Shown: in pieces, positions 33,661-42,661 of the stretch
How the letters are laid out: every line of letters begins with the position of its first letter
Position numbering within the stretch: the stretch's first letter is position 1
Assembly (NCBI GenBank): GCA_040765295.1
Contig: JAXGSB010000001.1
Span: 1,612,001 to 1,676,000 of the forward strand
Reading direction: 5' to 3'
Length of the DNA stretch: 64,000 bases
Source: Scatomorpha sp040765295
Lineage (GTDB): Bacteria > Bacillota > Clostridia > Oscillospirales > Oscillospiraceae
Program-made: the position numbers and the translations under genes
The notes under the pieces: model-generated
What the model saw: the letters and a program-made list of their open reading frames with translations, nothing else
Database searches by the model: none
Told to the model about the DNA's origin: nothing

Positions 33661-36411
33661 ATGTCTATCAAAAGAGTGTTCAACATCAACGGTGTAAAGC
33701 GCACTCTCATTTGCAATGGCGACGAGAAGCTTTCCACCATTTTGAGGGACAGACTCCTACTCACAGGATGTAAGATCGGCTGCGGAGTCGGACAATGCGG
33801 AGCCTGCACAGTGCTTGTGGACGGTAAAGTCCAAAGAGCCTGCATACTGCCCATTTCCAGAATTCCCGATTATGCCGAAATTACAACTGTTGAGGGTATC
33901 GGAACTGTCGACAATCTCCATCCTGTTCAGGTGGCTTGGATGGCTCACGGCTGCGCCCAGTGTGGCTTCTGCACGCCCGGCTTTATCGTAAGCGCCAAGG
34001 CGCTCCTTGACGAGAATCCCTCGCCGACCCGCGAGGAAGTAAGAGACTGGTTCCAAAAAAACAGGAACCTCTGCCGCTGCACAGGCTATAAACCCCTGGT
34101 CGATGCCACAATGGACGCCGCTGCAGTTTTGAGAGGCGAAAAGAGCAAAGAGGATCTTCTTTTCACTCCCAACGACAACATTATTGTGGGCACAAGCTTT
34201 GCCCGTCCCTCTGCCGCCATGAAGGTCACAGGCACTTGGGACTTCGGAGCTGACGAGGCCCTCTATATGCCGCCCGAAACTCTGAGACTCGCCCTTGTTC
34301 AGGCCGAGGTCTCACATGCAAATATCAAGGGCGTTGACACTTCCGAGGCCGAGAAGATGCCCGGTGTCTTCAAGATCATCACAGCCAAGGATGTGCCCGG
34401 CAAGAACCGCATAAACGGTCTTGTAATGCTGCCGCTCAACAACAAGTGCGACGGCTGGGACAGACCCATCCTCTGCGATGAGAAGGTCTTCCAATTCGGC
34501 GATGCCATCGCAATAGTCGCGGCCGACACCGAGGAGCATGCCAGAGCCGCCGCTGCCGCCGTCAAGGTTGATCTTGAAGTTCTGCCCGCCTATATGAGCG
34601 TTCCCGAGGCGCTTGCCCCCGATGCCATTGAGATTCACCCCGGAATTCCCAACGAATATTATGAAACAAACTGCATAAAGGGCGAGGAGTTCGACTGGGA
34701 CAGCGTTCCCGAATCCAACATGGTCGAGATACACAGCTACTGCTCCCGCCAGCCCCACCTCACCATCGAGCCCGACAACGGCTACGCCTACATCGATGAG
34801 GACGGCATGCTGACAGTTCACTCGAAGTCCATAGGAATTCACCTGCACATGCCGATGATTGCCGACGGTATAGGCGTTCCCATGGACAAGCTCCGTCTTG
34901 TTCAGAACAATGCCGGCGGCACCTTCGGATACAAGTTCTCGCCGACAAACGAGGCTATTTTAGGCGTTGCCGCCCTTGTCTGCCAGAGACCCGTATCTCT
35001 CAACTTCACCATGTATCAGTCCATCACCTACACGGGCAAGAGAAGCCCCGGCTTCATGAACATAAAGCTGGCGGCCGATGACAACGGCAAGCTCCTCGCT
35101 CTTTGGGGCAGGAACTACATAGACCACGGCCCCTACTCCGAGTTCGGCGATCTTCTGACTCACCGTCTGACCCAGTTTGTCGGCGGAGGTCTTGACATCC
35201 CCAGCATCAGGAGCAAGAACACAACGGTCTTCACCAACCACGCTTGGGGCAGCGCCTTCAGATCCTATGGCTCGCCGCAGTCATACATGGGCAGCGACAT
35301 TGCCATAGACTGCCTGGCTGCGAAGATGGGCATTGACCCCTTCGAGATGAGAGCCATGAACTGCTACAAGGAGAAGGACGATTCCCGCACACCGACAGGC
35401 TGCAGACCCGATGTATACTGCGAGGAAGAACTCTTCGACTTGGCGCGTCCCTACTATCAGGCAGCCGTTGAGAGAGTGCGCCGGAAGAACGAGGCCTCCG
35501 ACGGCAGAATTAAATACGGCATCGGTGTTTCACTCGGTGTTTACGGCTGCGGCCTCGACAATACGGACGCTTCCGAGTGCCACATTGAGCTGAATCCCGA
35601 CGACACCGTAACAGTCATCAATTCTTGGGAAGATCACGGACAGGGCGCCGATATCGCCACTCTCACATCTGCCCATGGAGTTCTGTGCGAGGCGGGCTTC
35701 ACCCCCGACAGAATCAGGCTGAAGATGAACGACACCAAGCACTGCCCGAACTCCGGCCCTGCCGGCGGCAGCCGTTCCACGGTTATGACGGGCTCTGCCA
35801 CTAAGATTGCAGCTGAGAATCTCGTCAATGCAATGCGCCGTGAAGACGGAACATTCAGAAACTATGCTGAAATGAAGGAAGAGGGCTTGGATACCTACTA
35901 TACCGGTCACTATGCCTATTCCGCCTCCGTTTCTCTCAACCAGGAAACAGGCCAGGGAGAGCCCTTCCCCGCCTATATGTACACAATCTTCCTGCCCGAG
36001 GTCGCTGTTGACACCGAGACAGGCAAGGTTAAGGTTGAAAAGTTCACCTCGGTTGCAGACTGCGGCACAATACTCAACAAGCTGGCGGTTGACGGCAACT
36101 TCTATGGCGGACTTGTTCAGGGTATCGGTCTTGCTCTCAGCGAGGACTTTGAGGACATCAAGAAGCACACCTCTTTCGTCGCTTGCGGCATACCTTATAT
36201 CAAGGATGCTCCCGATGACATGGAGCTTGTCTACCTCGAGACCCCGCGCCCGAACGGCCCCTACGGAGCCGCCGGCTGCGGCGAAGCCCCTCTGGATGCG
36301 CCGCACCCCGCCATACTCAACGCCATATACAATGCGACCGGCGCCAGAATCATGAAAGTTCCCGCAAGACCTGAGGTTGTACTCGAAGCAATCAAGGCTC
36401 TTGAAAAATAA
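33661..36411 (+). CDS. mop: Molybdopterin-dependent aldehyde oxidoreductase (xanthine oxidase family)
   Basis: 916 residues, close to the 907 of the D. gigas enzyme. Two [2Fe-2S] domains come first: GCKIGCGVGQCGACTVLVDG (about 36-55), then CAQCGFCTPGF (about 99) and NRNLCRCTGYKP (about 138). Two molybdenum-cofactor domains follow, ending with GAAGCGEAPLDAPHPA near 880, where the Glu is the expected active-site base. There is no FAD domain. It oxidises an aldehyde or a related compound by hydroxylation; the substrate cannot be told apart from sequence. AGGAGG precedes the ATG. It heads a ten-gene plus-strand locus of maturation and redox genes. No in-frame TGA/selenocysteine is present. Confidence 0.93.
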   Translation: MSIKRVFNINGVKRTLICNGDEKLSTILRDRLLLTGCKIGCGVGQCGACTVLVDGKVQRACILPISRIPDYAEITTVEGIGTVDNLHPVQVAWMAHGCAQCGFCTPGFIVSAKALLDENPSPTREEVRDWFQKNRNLCRCTGYKPLVDATMDAAAVLRGEKSKEDLLFTPNDNIIVGTSFARPSAAMKVTGTWDFGADEALYMPPETLRLALVQAEVSHANIKGVDTSEAEKMPGVFKIITAKDVPGKNRINGLVMLPLNNKCDGWDRPILCDEKVFQFGDAIAIVAADTEEHARAAAAAVKVDLEVLPAYMSVPEALAPDAIEIHPGIPNEYYETNCIKGEEFDWDSVPESNMVEIHSYCSRQPHLTIEPDNGYAYIDEDGMLTVHSKSIGIHLHMPMIADGIGVPMDKLRLVQNNAGGTFGYKFSPTNEAILGVAALVCQRPVSLNFTMYQSITYTGKRSPGFMNIKLAADDNGKLLALWGRNYIDHGPYSEFGDLLTHRLTQFVGGGLDIPSIRSKNTTVFTNHAWGSAFRSYGSPQSYMGSDIAIDCLAAKMGIDPFEMRAMNCYKEKDDSRTPTGCRPDVYCEEELFDLARPYYQAAVERVRRKNEASDGRIKYGIGVSLGVYGCGLDNTDASECHIELNPDDTVTVINSWEDHGQGADIATLTSAHGVLCEAGFTPDRIRLKMNDTKHCPNSGPAGGSRSTVMTGSATKIAAENLVNAMRREDGTFRNYAEMKEEGLDTYYTGHYAYSASVSLNQETGQGEPFPAYMYTIFLPEVAVDTETGKVKVEKFTSVADCGTILNKLAVDGNFYGGLVQGIGLALSEDFEDIKKHTSFVACGIPYIKDAPDDMELVYLETPRPNGPYGAAGCGEAPLDAPHPAILNAIYNATGARIMKVPARPEVVLEAIKALEK

Positions 36412-36430
36412 GTTAAAAAAGTTTTATAAT

Positions 36431-36456
36431 ACAGAGGCGGGGCAACCTGCCTCTGT
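36431..36456 (+). terminator. Hairpin after the aldehyde oxidoreductase gene
   Basis: ACAGAGGC - 10 bases - GCCTCTGT with only ATTT after it. It is likely a partial terminator or message-stabilising stem that keeps the maturation genes at lower level than the enzyme. Confidence 0.55.
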
Positions 36457-36479
36457 ATTTGGACTTGCCTGAGTTTGCC

Positions 36480-38750
36480 ATGAATAATCATTTTACTGAA
36501 AGATCGACAAGAAAATATGTGCAGAAGCAGCTTTTTTCAAAAGAAGAGCTGAATGAGATAGAAAGCCGCTGCAGCTACGAAGACCCGGCTTTCTGCGCCG
36601 CTGCCTGCCCGATGAAGCTCGACGGAAGAGCTTTTGTGAAAAGCGTTAAGGAAGGCAAATTTAAAGAGGCGGCTGCAATGCTGCACAGAATCACGCCCTT
36701 CCCCCTTATCCTTGCCAAGGGCTGCTCGCATCCGTGTACGGAAGCTTGCAGACTTTCGGAAATTGGGGACGGGATAGATATACCCGCCCTCGAAAGAGCT
36801 GTATGCAAGTATATAGCTCCCGATAAAAAGCGAGGGCTTTTACGGTTCAAAAAGAAAAAAACTGCCGCCGTTTTCGGCGCAAGCCTCTTCACTCTCACTC
36901 TGGCTGCCGAGCTGGAGAGAAAGAGTTATCCCTGCTCCTTTTATATCGAGGAGGAGAGTATCGGAGCTTTAGTGAAGACCGCCGCAGACTTTTTGGACGA
37001 ATTTGAGATGAAAATTATAGAAGATCAGCTTTCTTCTATGGATATAAAGTTTTTCTTCGGAGAAAAGATAACGCCGGAATTTATCCTCTCTAAAAAAGAT
37101 AATTACGACATTCTGGGCTCTAAGCTTGAGTACTTTGACTCCGAGCCGGATGAACTTACACTCATGCTGCCCGAGGGAATAATCGCAGCCTCTTCAAATG
37201 AAGACGTGTTGGAAAGTCTCTGGGGCGCCAGGCGCGCGGCCGCCACGGCCGACAGACTGGCGCAAAACCTCAACCCCGCCGACTCGAGGGGCGAGGAGGG
37301 GCCTGTGGACTCCAGACTATACACCGATTTGGGTGAGGCAAAAGAGCTTAAAAGTTTCCCTGAGGGCGAGGGATACAGTCTTGAAGATGCCCAAAGAGAG
37401 GCCGGACGCTGTATTGAATGCGAGTGCAAAGAGTGCCGCAAATCCTGCGTTTACTTGAGAGAATTCGGAACGCATCCGCGCATGCTCACAAGAGAAATCT
37501 ATAACAACACGGGGATAATAATGGGCGACCATATGATGAACAAGGCCATGAACTCATGTTCTCTCTGCGGTCAGTGCACATACACCTGCCCCTTCGACTA
37601 TGACATGGCCTTTGTTGCGCTGAAGGCTCGGGAAAACATGGTGGACACGCAGAAGCTGAGTCTTGCCGTTCACGAGTTCGCGCTTTTGGACATGCTTTTT
37701 TCAAACGGAGACGCTTTCTTCTGCACGGGCCCCGAGGGCTCTAAGCCCGATTACCTTTTCTTCCCCGGCTGTCAGGCGACGGCCGCCGCGCCCGAGCATG
37801 TGATGCTCTGTTATGAGCTGCTGCTCGAAAAATTTGACCCGAACACACACATACTCTCGGCCTGCTGCGGTGAGATTGCCCGCATGGCCGGAAGGCGTGA
37901 GCTTTATGAGGAGCAGCGCGCTTTTTTGGAGAAAAAGATCAAAGAGCTTGAAAATCCCCTTATCATTGCCGCCTGTCCCTCCTGCCTTGCGCTCTTTACA
38001 GAGTGGGGGCTTAAGGCCGTGGGTATTTGGGAAATACTGTTGGAGCATGATTTGGCCGAGCCTTGCGACCTTGGTTTTGATGAGATTTATATACACGACG
38101 CCTGCGCAAGCCGCTTTAAGCCGGAGATTCAAGACGGCATTCGCGCGCTTGTGAAAAAGCTCGGTTTAACTCCGCTGGAGGCTGAGCTTGACCGTGACAA
38201 GAGCCCTTGCTGCGGCTTCGGCGGCCTTGTACAGTATGCAAACCCCGAGATGGCGGAGCTGATGGCCGCAGACTGCCTGCTTGGAGCGAACGACAAGCCC
38301 ATACTAAACTACTGCATGGCCTGCCGCGACAGGCTGGCAAGGCAAAGTGACGGAAGTCTTCATCTTTTCGAGCTGATTCTGAACAAGAAGGCACCGCCCC
38401 CGCCGGACATAACGAAAAGGCGGGAGAATAGGCTTGCTCTCAAGCGGGAGCTTATTAAGAAGTATGAGGGGGAAGAAATCTTAGTGGAAAAGCTCGACTT
38501 TAAACTGGAATTTAAGGAGGAAGTCCGCGAAAAAATGGAGGAGCGGATGATTCTGCTTTCTGATATAATAGCCGTAATCAAAGAATACAGAAAAACAAGA
38601 GTGGCTGCTCGGAATGTGGAGACAGGTCTTTTAACGGCAAACCTGAGACTTTTGAATGTGACATTTTGGATAGAGTTCGAGGAAAAAGACGAGGACTGCT
38701 ACATTATACACAGGGCATACAGTCACAGAATGAAGATAGTGCTGAGGTAA
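36480..38750 (+). CDS. Dicluster-binding iron-sulfur oxidoreductase with CCG domains
   Basis: About 756 residues. The N-terminal GltD-like part has cysteine motifs (AAACPMKLDGRAFVK, AKGCSHPCTEACR) and a Rossmann-like segment AAVFGASLFTLTLAAELE that lacks a proper GxGxxG. In the middle CIECECKECRKSC and CSLCGQCTYTCPFDY bind two [4Fe-4S] clusters. The last third has heterodisulfide-reductase-type CCG motifs (FFPGCQATAA, SACCGEIARMAG, SPCCGFGGLVQY). It probably passes electrons between the molybdenum enzyme and the membrane or a thiol pool. ATG at 36480 is used; a TTG at 36459 is also possible, and neither has a clear ribosome site. Confidence 0.8.
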   Translation: MNNHFTERSTRKYVQKQLFSKEELNEIESRCSYEDPAFCAAACPMKLDGRAFVKSVKEGKFKEAAAMLHRITPFPLILAKGCSHPCTEACRLSEIGDGIDIPALERAVCKYIAPDKKRGLLRFKKKKTAAVFGASLFTLTLAAELERKSYPCSFYIEEESIGALVKTAADFLDEFEMKIIEDQLSSMDIKFFFGEKITPEFILSKKDNYDILGSKLEYFDSEPDELTLMLPEGIIAASSNEDVLESLWGARRAAATADRLAQNLNPADSRGEEGPVDSRLYTDLGEAKELKSFPEGEGYSLEDAQREAGRCIECECKECRKSCVYLREFGTHPRMLTREIYNNTGIIMGDHMMNKAMNSCSLCGQCTYTCPFDYDMAFVALKARENMVDTQKLSLAVHEFALLDMLFSNGDAFFCTGPEGSKPDYLFFPGCQATAAAPEHVMLCYELLLEKFDPNTHILSACCGEIARMAGRRELYEEQRAFLEKKIKELENPLIIAACPSCLALFTEWGLKAVGIWEILLEHDLAEPCDLGFDEIYIHDACASRFKPEIQDGIRALVKKLGLTPLEAELDRDKSPCCGFGGLVQYANPEMAELMAADCLLGANDKPILNYCMACRDRLARQSDGSLHLFELILNKKAPPPPDITKRRENRLALKRELIKKYEGEEILVEKLDFKLEFKEEVREKMEERMILLSDIIAVIKEYRKTRVAARNVETGLLTANLRLLNVTFWIEFEEKDEDCYIIHRAYSHRMKIVLR

Positions 38751-38754
38751 TTTT

Positions 38755-38979
38755 ATGTCGAACGAATCAAAAAAATATTACTCCCTGGACCCCGGGGGCT
38801 CTCTTGTTTGCGAAAAATGCAAGGTTCCGCTGGTAAAGGCGGACGCCGTCTTCACCTATTTAGAGAACTCTTTTCCCGTTGAGATGCCGGTCTGCCCCGA
38901 GTGCGGCTTTATATATGTACCCGAAGACCTTGCTCTCGGCAAGGTGCTGTCGGTGGAGAAGGTTTTGGAGGACAAGTGA
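38755..38979 (+). CDS. Small CxxC zinc/redox protein (DVU_1557-like)
   Basis: 74 residues with two CxxC pairs (LVCEKCKVPL near 19 and PVCPECGFIYVPEDLA near 46), the pattern of a zinc ribbon or rubredoxin-like fold. It follows the dicluster protein by 4 bases and overlaps the methyltransferase start. I recall proteins of this length and pattern annotated as a DVU_1557-family redox protein in similar loci. Its role could be electron transfer or metal delivery to the molybdenum enzyme. Confidence 0.75.
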   Translation: MSNESKKYYSLDPGGSLVCEKCKVPLVKADAVFTYLENSFPVEMPVCPECGFIYVPEDLALGKVLSVEKVLEDK

Positions 38980-39503
38980 ACGATAACTGCCGCAGACCCG
39001 GGGGACTTGAGTTTACCAAAGAGCTTCTTAATATGGCGGAACTCTCGCCCTGCCGCATTTTGGACATGGGCTCGGGAAGCGGCGCAAGTTTGCGTTTCCT
39101 TAAATCTTTGGGCTTCGATGCCGTCGGCGTTGATAAAAAAGAAAGCTCGCACTCTTTCTGCGGCGATATTAGGGCTCTTGACTTTGTTTCCGAGAGCTTT
39201 GACGCTGTTTTGTCGGAGTGCAGTTTTTTTATATCGGGTGATTTTGAGGCTGCGCTTAAAGAAGCGAGCCGTGTTTTGAGATCGGGCGGCAAGCTTCTTC
39301 TCGCCGATGTTTTCTTTGAAACAACAGAAAAACTTGAGCAGATATTCGAAAATAACGGACTTAAAATACTTGGGCTTTGCGATAAAAGTCCCATTTGGAG
39401 AGAATATTTAATCCGCTCGATTTGGGAAAATGACGAGGACTATTCGGAATATTTTTCCGATAAGTTTGAAGGCTACTTTCTCATATTCGCTGAAAGGGTG
39501 TAG
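38976..39503 (+). CDS. SAM-dependent methyltransferase (DVU_1556-like)
   Basis: About 175 residues, class I methyltransferase fold. CRILDMGSGSGASLRFL is motif I, DAVGVDKK motif II, and FDAVLSECSFF and LRSGGKLLLADVFFE the later strands. GTG at 38976 overlaps the stop of the previous gene and follows TTGGAGGA at 5 bases; an in-frame start at 38901 would overlap it by 79 bases and is rejected. The substrate is unknown. The place in the locus suggests modification of the cofactor or of a thiol/selenol intermediate; this is inference. Confidence 0.82.
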   Translation: MNDNCRRPGGLEFTKELLNMAELSPCRILDMGSGSGASLRFLKSLGFDAVGVDKKESSHSFCGDIRALDFVSESFDAVLSECSFFISGDFEAALKEASRVLRSGGKLLLADVFFETTEKLEQIFENNGLKILGLCDKSPIWREYLIRSIWENDEDYSEYFSDKFEGYFLIFAERV

Positions 39504-39506
39504 TTT

Positions 39507-39929
39507 ATGGATATTGATGAGATGATTCTTGAGTTGGGACAAAAAGGATATTTTTGTTCGCAGATTCTTATGAGCCTTGCTCTAAAAAACGACGGCAAAG
39601 ACGACCCCGACCTAATTAGGTCGATGACGGGGTTTACCGAGGGCATAGGCAGAAGCGGCGGACTCTGCGGGGCCTATTTGGGCGCTGTTGCCTTGCTCTC
39701 TTACTATGCGGGCAAGGGCGAGGACGACGAGATTGCCCACGAGGCTTTGGACCGTATGATAAAGGAGTTCACGGCTTGGTTTGAAGACTACACAGCCGAA
39801 TACGGCGGCATTCTCTGCTCTCGGATTGTCGGCTTTGACAGAGGGCTGATAGTTGAGCGCTGTCCTCTCATAGTGCGGGACGCTGTAATTAAATGTATGG
39901 AGCTTTTGGAGGAGCATGACGCCCTATGA
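39507..39929 (+). CDS. C-GCAxxG-C-C family protein (DVU_1555-like)
   Basis: 140 residues with spaced single cysteines: KGYFCSQILM (17), GGLCGAYLGAVAL (near 54), GGILCSRIVG (near 101), ERCPLIVRDAVIKC near the end. This is the C-GCAxxG-C-C pattern, with CGAYLG in place of GCAxxG. Such proteins are presumed to bind an iron-sulfur cluster or a metal; no reaction is established. It overlaps the aminotransferase gene by 4 bases, so the two are probably made together. Confidence 0.78.
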   Translation: MDIDEMILELGQKGYFCSQILMSLALKNDGKDDPDLIRSMTGFTEGIGRSGGLCGAYLGAVALLSYYAGKGEDDEIAHEALDRMIKEFTAWFEDYTAEYGGILCSRIVGFDRGLIVERCPLIVRDAVIKCMELLEEHDAL

Positions 39930-41047
39930 ATAATATAATCTATATGAACAACGCAGCCACGAGCTGGCCGAAGCCGCCCTGTGTGGCCGAAGCGGTGGCA
40001 AAGTCTATCACGGAGCCGCCCGGCGCAATGCATCGAGGCGGCATCGAATACTTTGATGTTTTCGATGAAGTGAGAAAAAAGCTGGCCGCTTTGATGGGAC
40101 TTGAAAACCCCAAGCGCATTGCTCTGGGACCCAACGCCAGCTGGGGACTGAATCTCGGCATACAGGGCTTTCCTTTAAAAGAGGGCGACTGCGTGCTCAC
40201 CTCGATTTCCGAGCACAACAGTGTTTTAAGGCCGCTCTACGCTCTTAGAGACAGGCGCGGAGTTGAGCTGCATTTTGCTGCCAGCGATGAAAACGGACGC
40301 ATAGAGCCGGAGAGCTGGGAAGAGCTTACAAAGAAGTTCAGGCCCTCTCTCTCGGTTATGACTCAGGCCTCGAATGTTACGGGAGCCGTTTCGGAGACGA
40401 AAACCCTTTCGGCAATTTCACGCTCCCACGGCTCTGCGGTTTTCGTGGATGCCTCGCAGAGCTTGGGGCTTATTGATGTGAAGCCCGAAGAGCTTGGCGC
40501 CGATATGCTGGCCTTCACGGGGCACAAGTATCTGCTGGGTCCCCAGGGAACCGGCGGACTTTGGGTGAGAGATGGCCTTGAGCTAAGTCCCCTGCTGCTC
40601 GGCGGCACGGGCATAATGAGCGAACTTGAGGGCATGCCGGATGAAATGCCCCTCAGGCTCGAGGCGGGCACAGGCAACGAGCCCTCTTTCCACGGGCTTT
40701 TGGCGGCTTTGACTTGGCGTGAAGAAAACCCATTGGACTTTGAAGCTCTGAGAGCGCTTCTTGGCTATATGACGGAGGGGCTCATGGAGCTCGGCTGCCG
40801 CGTGATCGCTCCCTTCGGTGAAAAGACTCCCGTTTTAAGCTTTAATGTCCCGGGTGAGAGTCCGGAGGATGTGGGCTTTATCTTGGAAGAGAGCTACGAT
40901 ATCATTCTAAGGCAGGGGCTGCACTGCGCTCCGCTCATTTTTAAGGCTCTTGGCGAGAAACAGAGCCTCAGGGTTTCGCTCTCTCGCTTTACAACAAAAC
41001 ATGATGTCGACACTCTGCTTGAAGGGATATCGGATATAAGGGCCTAG
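39926..41047 (+). CDS. Class V aminotransferase, cysteine desulfurase-like (EF2568 type)
   Basis: 373 residues. IIYMNNAATSWPKPP at the start, SEHNSVLRPLYAL in the middle, FVDASQSLGLIDVKPEELG and the PLP-lysine motif FTGHKYLLGPQGTGG (about 192-206) mark a cysteine-desulfurase-type enzyme. A Cys in RQGLHCAPLIF near 333 is at the place of the catalytic Cys of SufS-like members. Relatives (EF2568 family) occur in selenium-dependent molybdenum hydroxylase loci. It probably mobilises sulfur or selenium for the terminal ligand of the molybdenum cofactor. Confidence 0.85.
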   Translation: MNNIIYMNNAATSWPKPPCVAEAVAKSITEPPGAMHRGGIEYFDVFDEVRKKLAALMGLENPKRIALGPNASWGLNLGIQGFPLKEGDCVLTSISEHNSVLRPLYALRDRRGVELHFAASDENGRIEPESWEELTKKFRPSLSVMTQASNVTGAVSETKTLSAISRSHGSAVFVDASQSLGLIDVKPEELGADMLAFTGHKYLLGPQGTGGLWVRDGLELSPLLLGGTGIMSELEGMPDEMPLRLEAGTGNEPSFHGLLAALTWREENPLDFEALRALLGYMTEGLMELGCRVIAPFGEKTPVLSFNVPGESPEDVGFILEESYDIILRQGLHCAPLIFKALGEKQSLRVSLSRFTTKHDVDTLLEGISDIRA

Positions 41048-41050
41048 CGC

Positions 41051-41332
41051 ATGGAATTTGAAGTCAGGAAAACCGAAAACTGCTTTGTAAACAGTGAGAC
41101 CTATGAGTACTCGCTGCCAATAAGGGCCGAGGAATTTTTAAAGCTGATTGAGGACGACTACAATGTGAGGCTTAACACAAGGCTGCGCAGACCTGTTTTT
41201 ATAGCCGAGTCTAAAGATATAAAAATAAAAGCCGTGCTCAAATCGCAAAAAATCAGAGTGAGCTTTGATGAAGCACGCTGGGAAGAGCTTAAAGAGCTGT
41301 TTGAAGCTTTTTTAAGTTCTTCCCAGAGCTGA
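41051..41332 (+). CDS. Small uncharacterised protein of the molybdenum hydroxylase locus
   Basis: 93 residues, soluble, no recognised family. It is charged, with a single Cys at position 10 (RKTENCFVNSETYEYSLPIR) and a C-terminal helix (WEELKELFEAFL). It starts 3 bases after the aminotransferase stop and ends 15 bases before the radical SAM gene, so it is surely in the operon. It is not the DUF3343 Se/S carrier-like protein, which has a different pattern. Confidence 0.65.
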   Translation: MEFEVRKTENCFVNSETYEYSLPIRAEEFLKLIEDDYNVRLNTRLRRPVFIAESKDIKIKAVLKSQKIRVSFDEARWEELKELFEAFLSSSQS

Positions 41333-41347
41333 AAGGTTTTTGAACAG

Positions 41348-42661
41348 ATGTCTGAAATAATAAGGAAAACCGTCTCCGTTTGTCCAAACTGTCTTAAAAG
41401 GACAGACGCCGAGATAGTTTTAAGGGACGACTCAAATATATATATGCAAAAGCGCTGCTCTGACTGCGGAGAGTTTGAGGCTCTCGTGTGGGAGGGGGAT
41501 AAAGAGAGCTACTTAGACTGGGGCGCTCCTTTAAATTCAAGATCTTTCACGGCGCCCGATATGCCCAAACGTGTGGATAAGGGCTGCCCTTATGACTGCG
41601 GGCTCTGCGCCGCGCATAAAAACAGCGGCTGCTGTGTGCTCTTGGAGCTTACAAAGCGCTGCAACCTGCGCTGCCCTGTTTGCTTTGCTTCGGCAGCTGA
41701 GGGTGAGTGTGAAAAAGATCCAAGCCTCAGGGAAATTGAGACTTGGTTTTTTATGCTCTCGTCCTATGGAAGGCCTTTTAACATACAGCTCTCCGGCGGG
41801 GAGCCCTCTTTGAGAGACGATTTGCCCGAAATAATGGATTTGGGCAGGCGTTACGGCTTCAGTTTTTTTCAGCTGAACACAAACGGAATAAGGCTTGCCG
41901 AAGAGCCCGAATTTGCCGAAGAACTGAAAAAGGCGGGACTCGGCTGTGTTTTCTTGCAGTTTGACTCACTGACGGACAAACCTTATACAGTTCTTCGCGG
42001 AAGACCTCTCTTAAGTCATAAGCTCAAAGCCATCGAAAACGCCGAAAAAGCGGGACTTCCCGTTGTTCTGGTGCCGACTTTGGTAGACGGACTGAACCTG
42101 CACGAGCTTGGAGATATTATAAAGTTCGGCCTGGAGCGTTCGCCGCACATAAGGGGAGTACACCTTCAGCCAATGAGCGAGATGGGAAGATTTGAGTTTA
42201 GAAATAAAAAGAGAATAAGCATACCCAAGCTTATAAACAGTATAGTCGAGGGCACGGGCGGACTTATGAAATATGAGGATTTCACGGGCGGAAGCTCGGA
42301 GCATCCTTATTGCTCGATACACGCCGCCTATATGATAAAGCCCGACAACTCGCTTAAGGCGCTTGAGCCTTCCTCGGGCTGCGGCTGCAGCTGCGACAAC
42401 TCCAGAGACTTTGTCGCCTCGCGCTGGGGCAAGTCAAATGACCCTTCCGAAAAACATGCAGACGGATTTGACGAGTTCTTAGATAAGGCGGTTTTGAACA
42501 CTTTCACCGTTTCGAGCATGCTTTTTCAAGACGCATGGAACCTTGACCTTGAAAGACTCAAATACTGTTATCTGATGGAGTTTGACCCCAAGAGAGGCCT
42601 TGTGCCCTTCTGCGCCTATAACCTCACCAATTCCAAGGGAGAAGCTTTATATAGAAAATGA
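41348..42661 (+). CDS. Radical SAM protein (TrsS/MJ0619-like)
   Basis: 437 residues. An N-terminal zinc-ribbon-like part has CPNCLKRTDAEIVL and CSDCGEFEAL. A radical SAM core follows with TKRCNLRCPVCFA (the CxxxCxxC motif, near 105) and FNIQLSGGEPSLRDDLPEI. A C-terminal extension has GCGCSCDNS, a likely second cluster site. The double-ribbon architecture resembles the MJ0619/tetraether synthase group and the proteins I recall as TrsS in DVU_1551-1557 loci. The reaction is not known; C-C or C-S bond chemistry is possible. The CxxxCxxC positions are all Cys here. Confidence 0.83.
   Translation: MSEIIRKTVSVCPNCLKRTDAEIVLRDDSNIYMQKRCSDCGEFEALVWEGDKESYLDWGAPLNSRSFTAPDMPKRVDKGCPYDCGLCAAHKNSGCCVLLELTKRCNLRCPVCFASAAEGECEKDPSLREIETWFFMLSSYGRPFNIQLSGGEPSLRDDLPEIMDLGRRYGFSFFQLNTNGIRLAEEPEFAEELKKAGLGCVFLQFDSLTDKPYTVLRGRPLLSHKLKAIENAEKAGLPVVLVPTLVDGLNLHELGDIIKFGLERSPHIRGVHLQPMSEMGRFEFRNKKRISIPKLINSIVEGTGGLMKYEDFTGGSSEHPYCSIHAAYMIKPDNSLKALEPSSGCGCSCDNSRDFVASRWGKSNDPSEKHADGFDEFLDKAVLNTFTVSSMLFQDAWNLDLERLKYCYLMEFDPKRGLVPFCAYNLTNSKGEALYRK

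Noticed and set aside
35530..36306. A 258-codon minus-strand frame over the aldehyde oxidoreductase
   Set aside because: Antisense shadow; no ribosome site or recognisable motifs.
33661..36411. Selenocysteine in the molybdenum enzyme
   Set aside because: The reading frame has no internal TGA and all expected cysteines are present.
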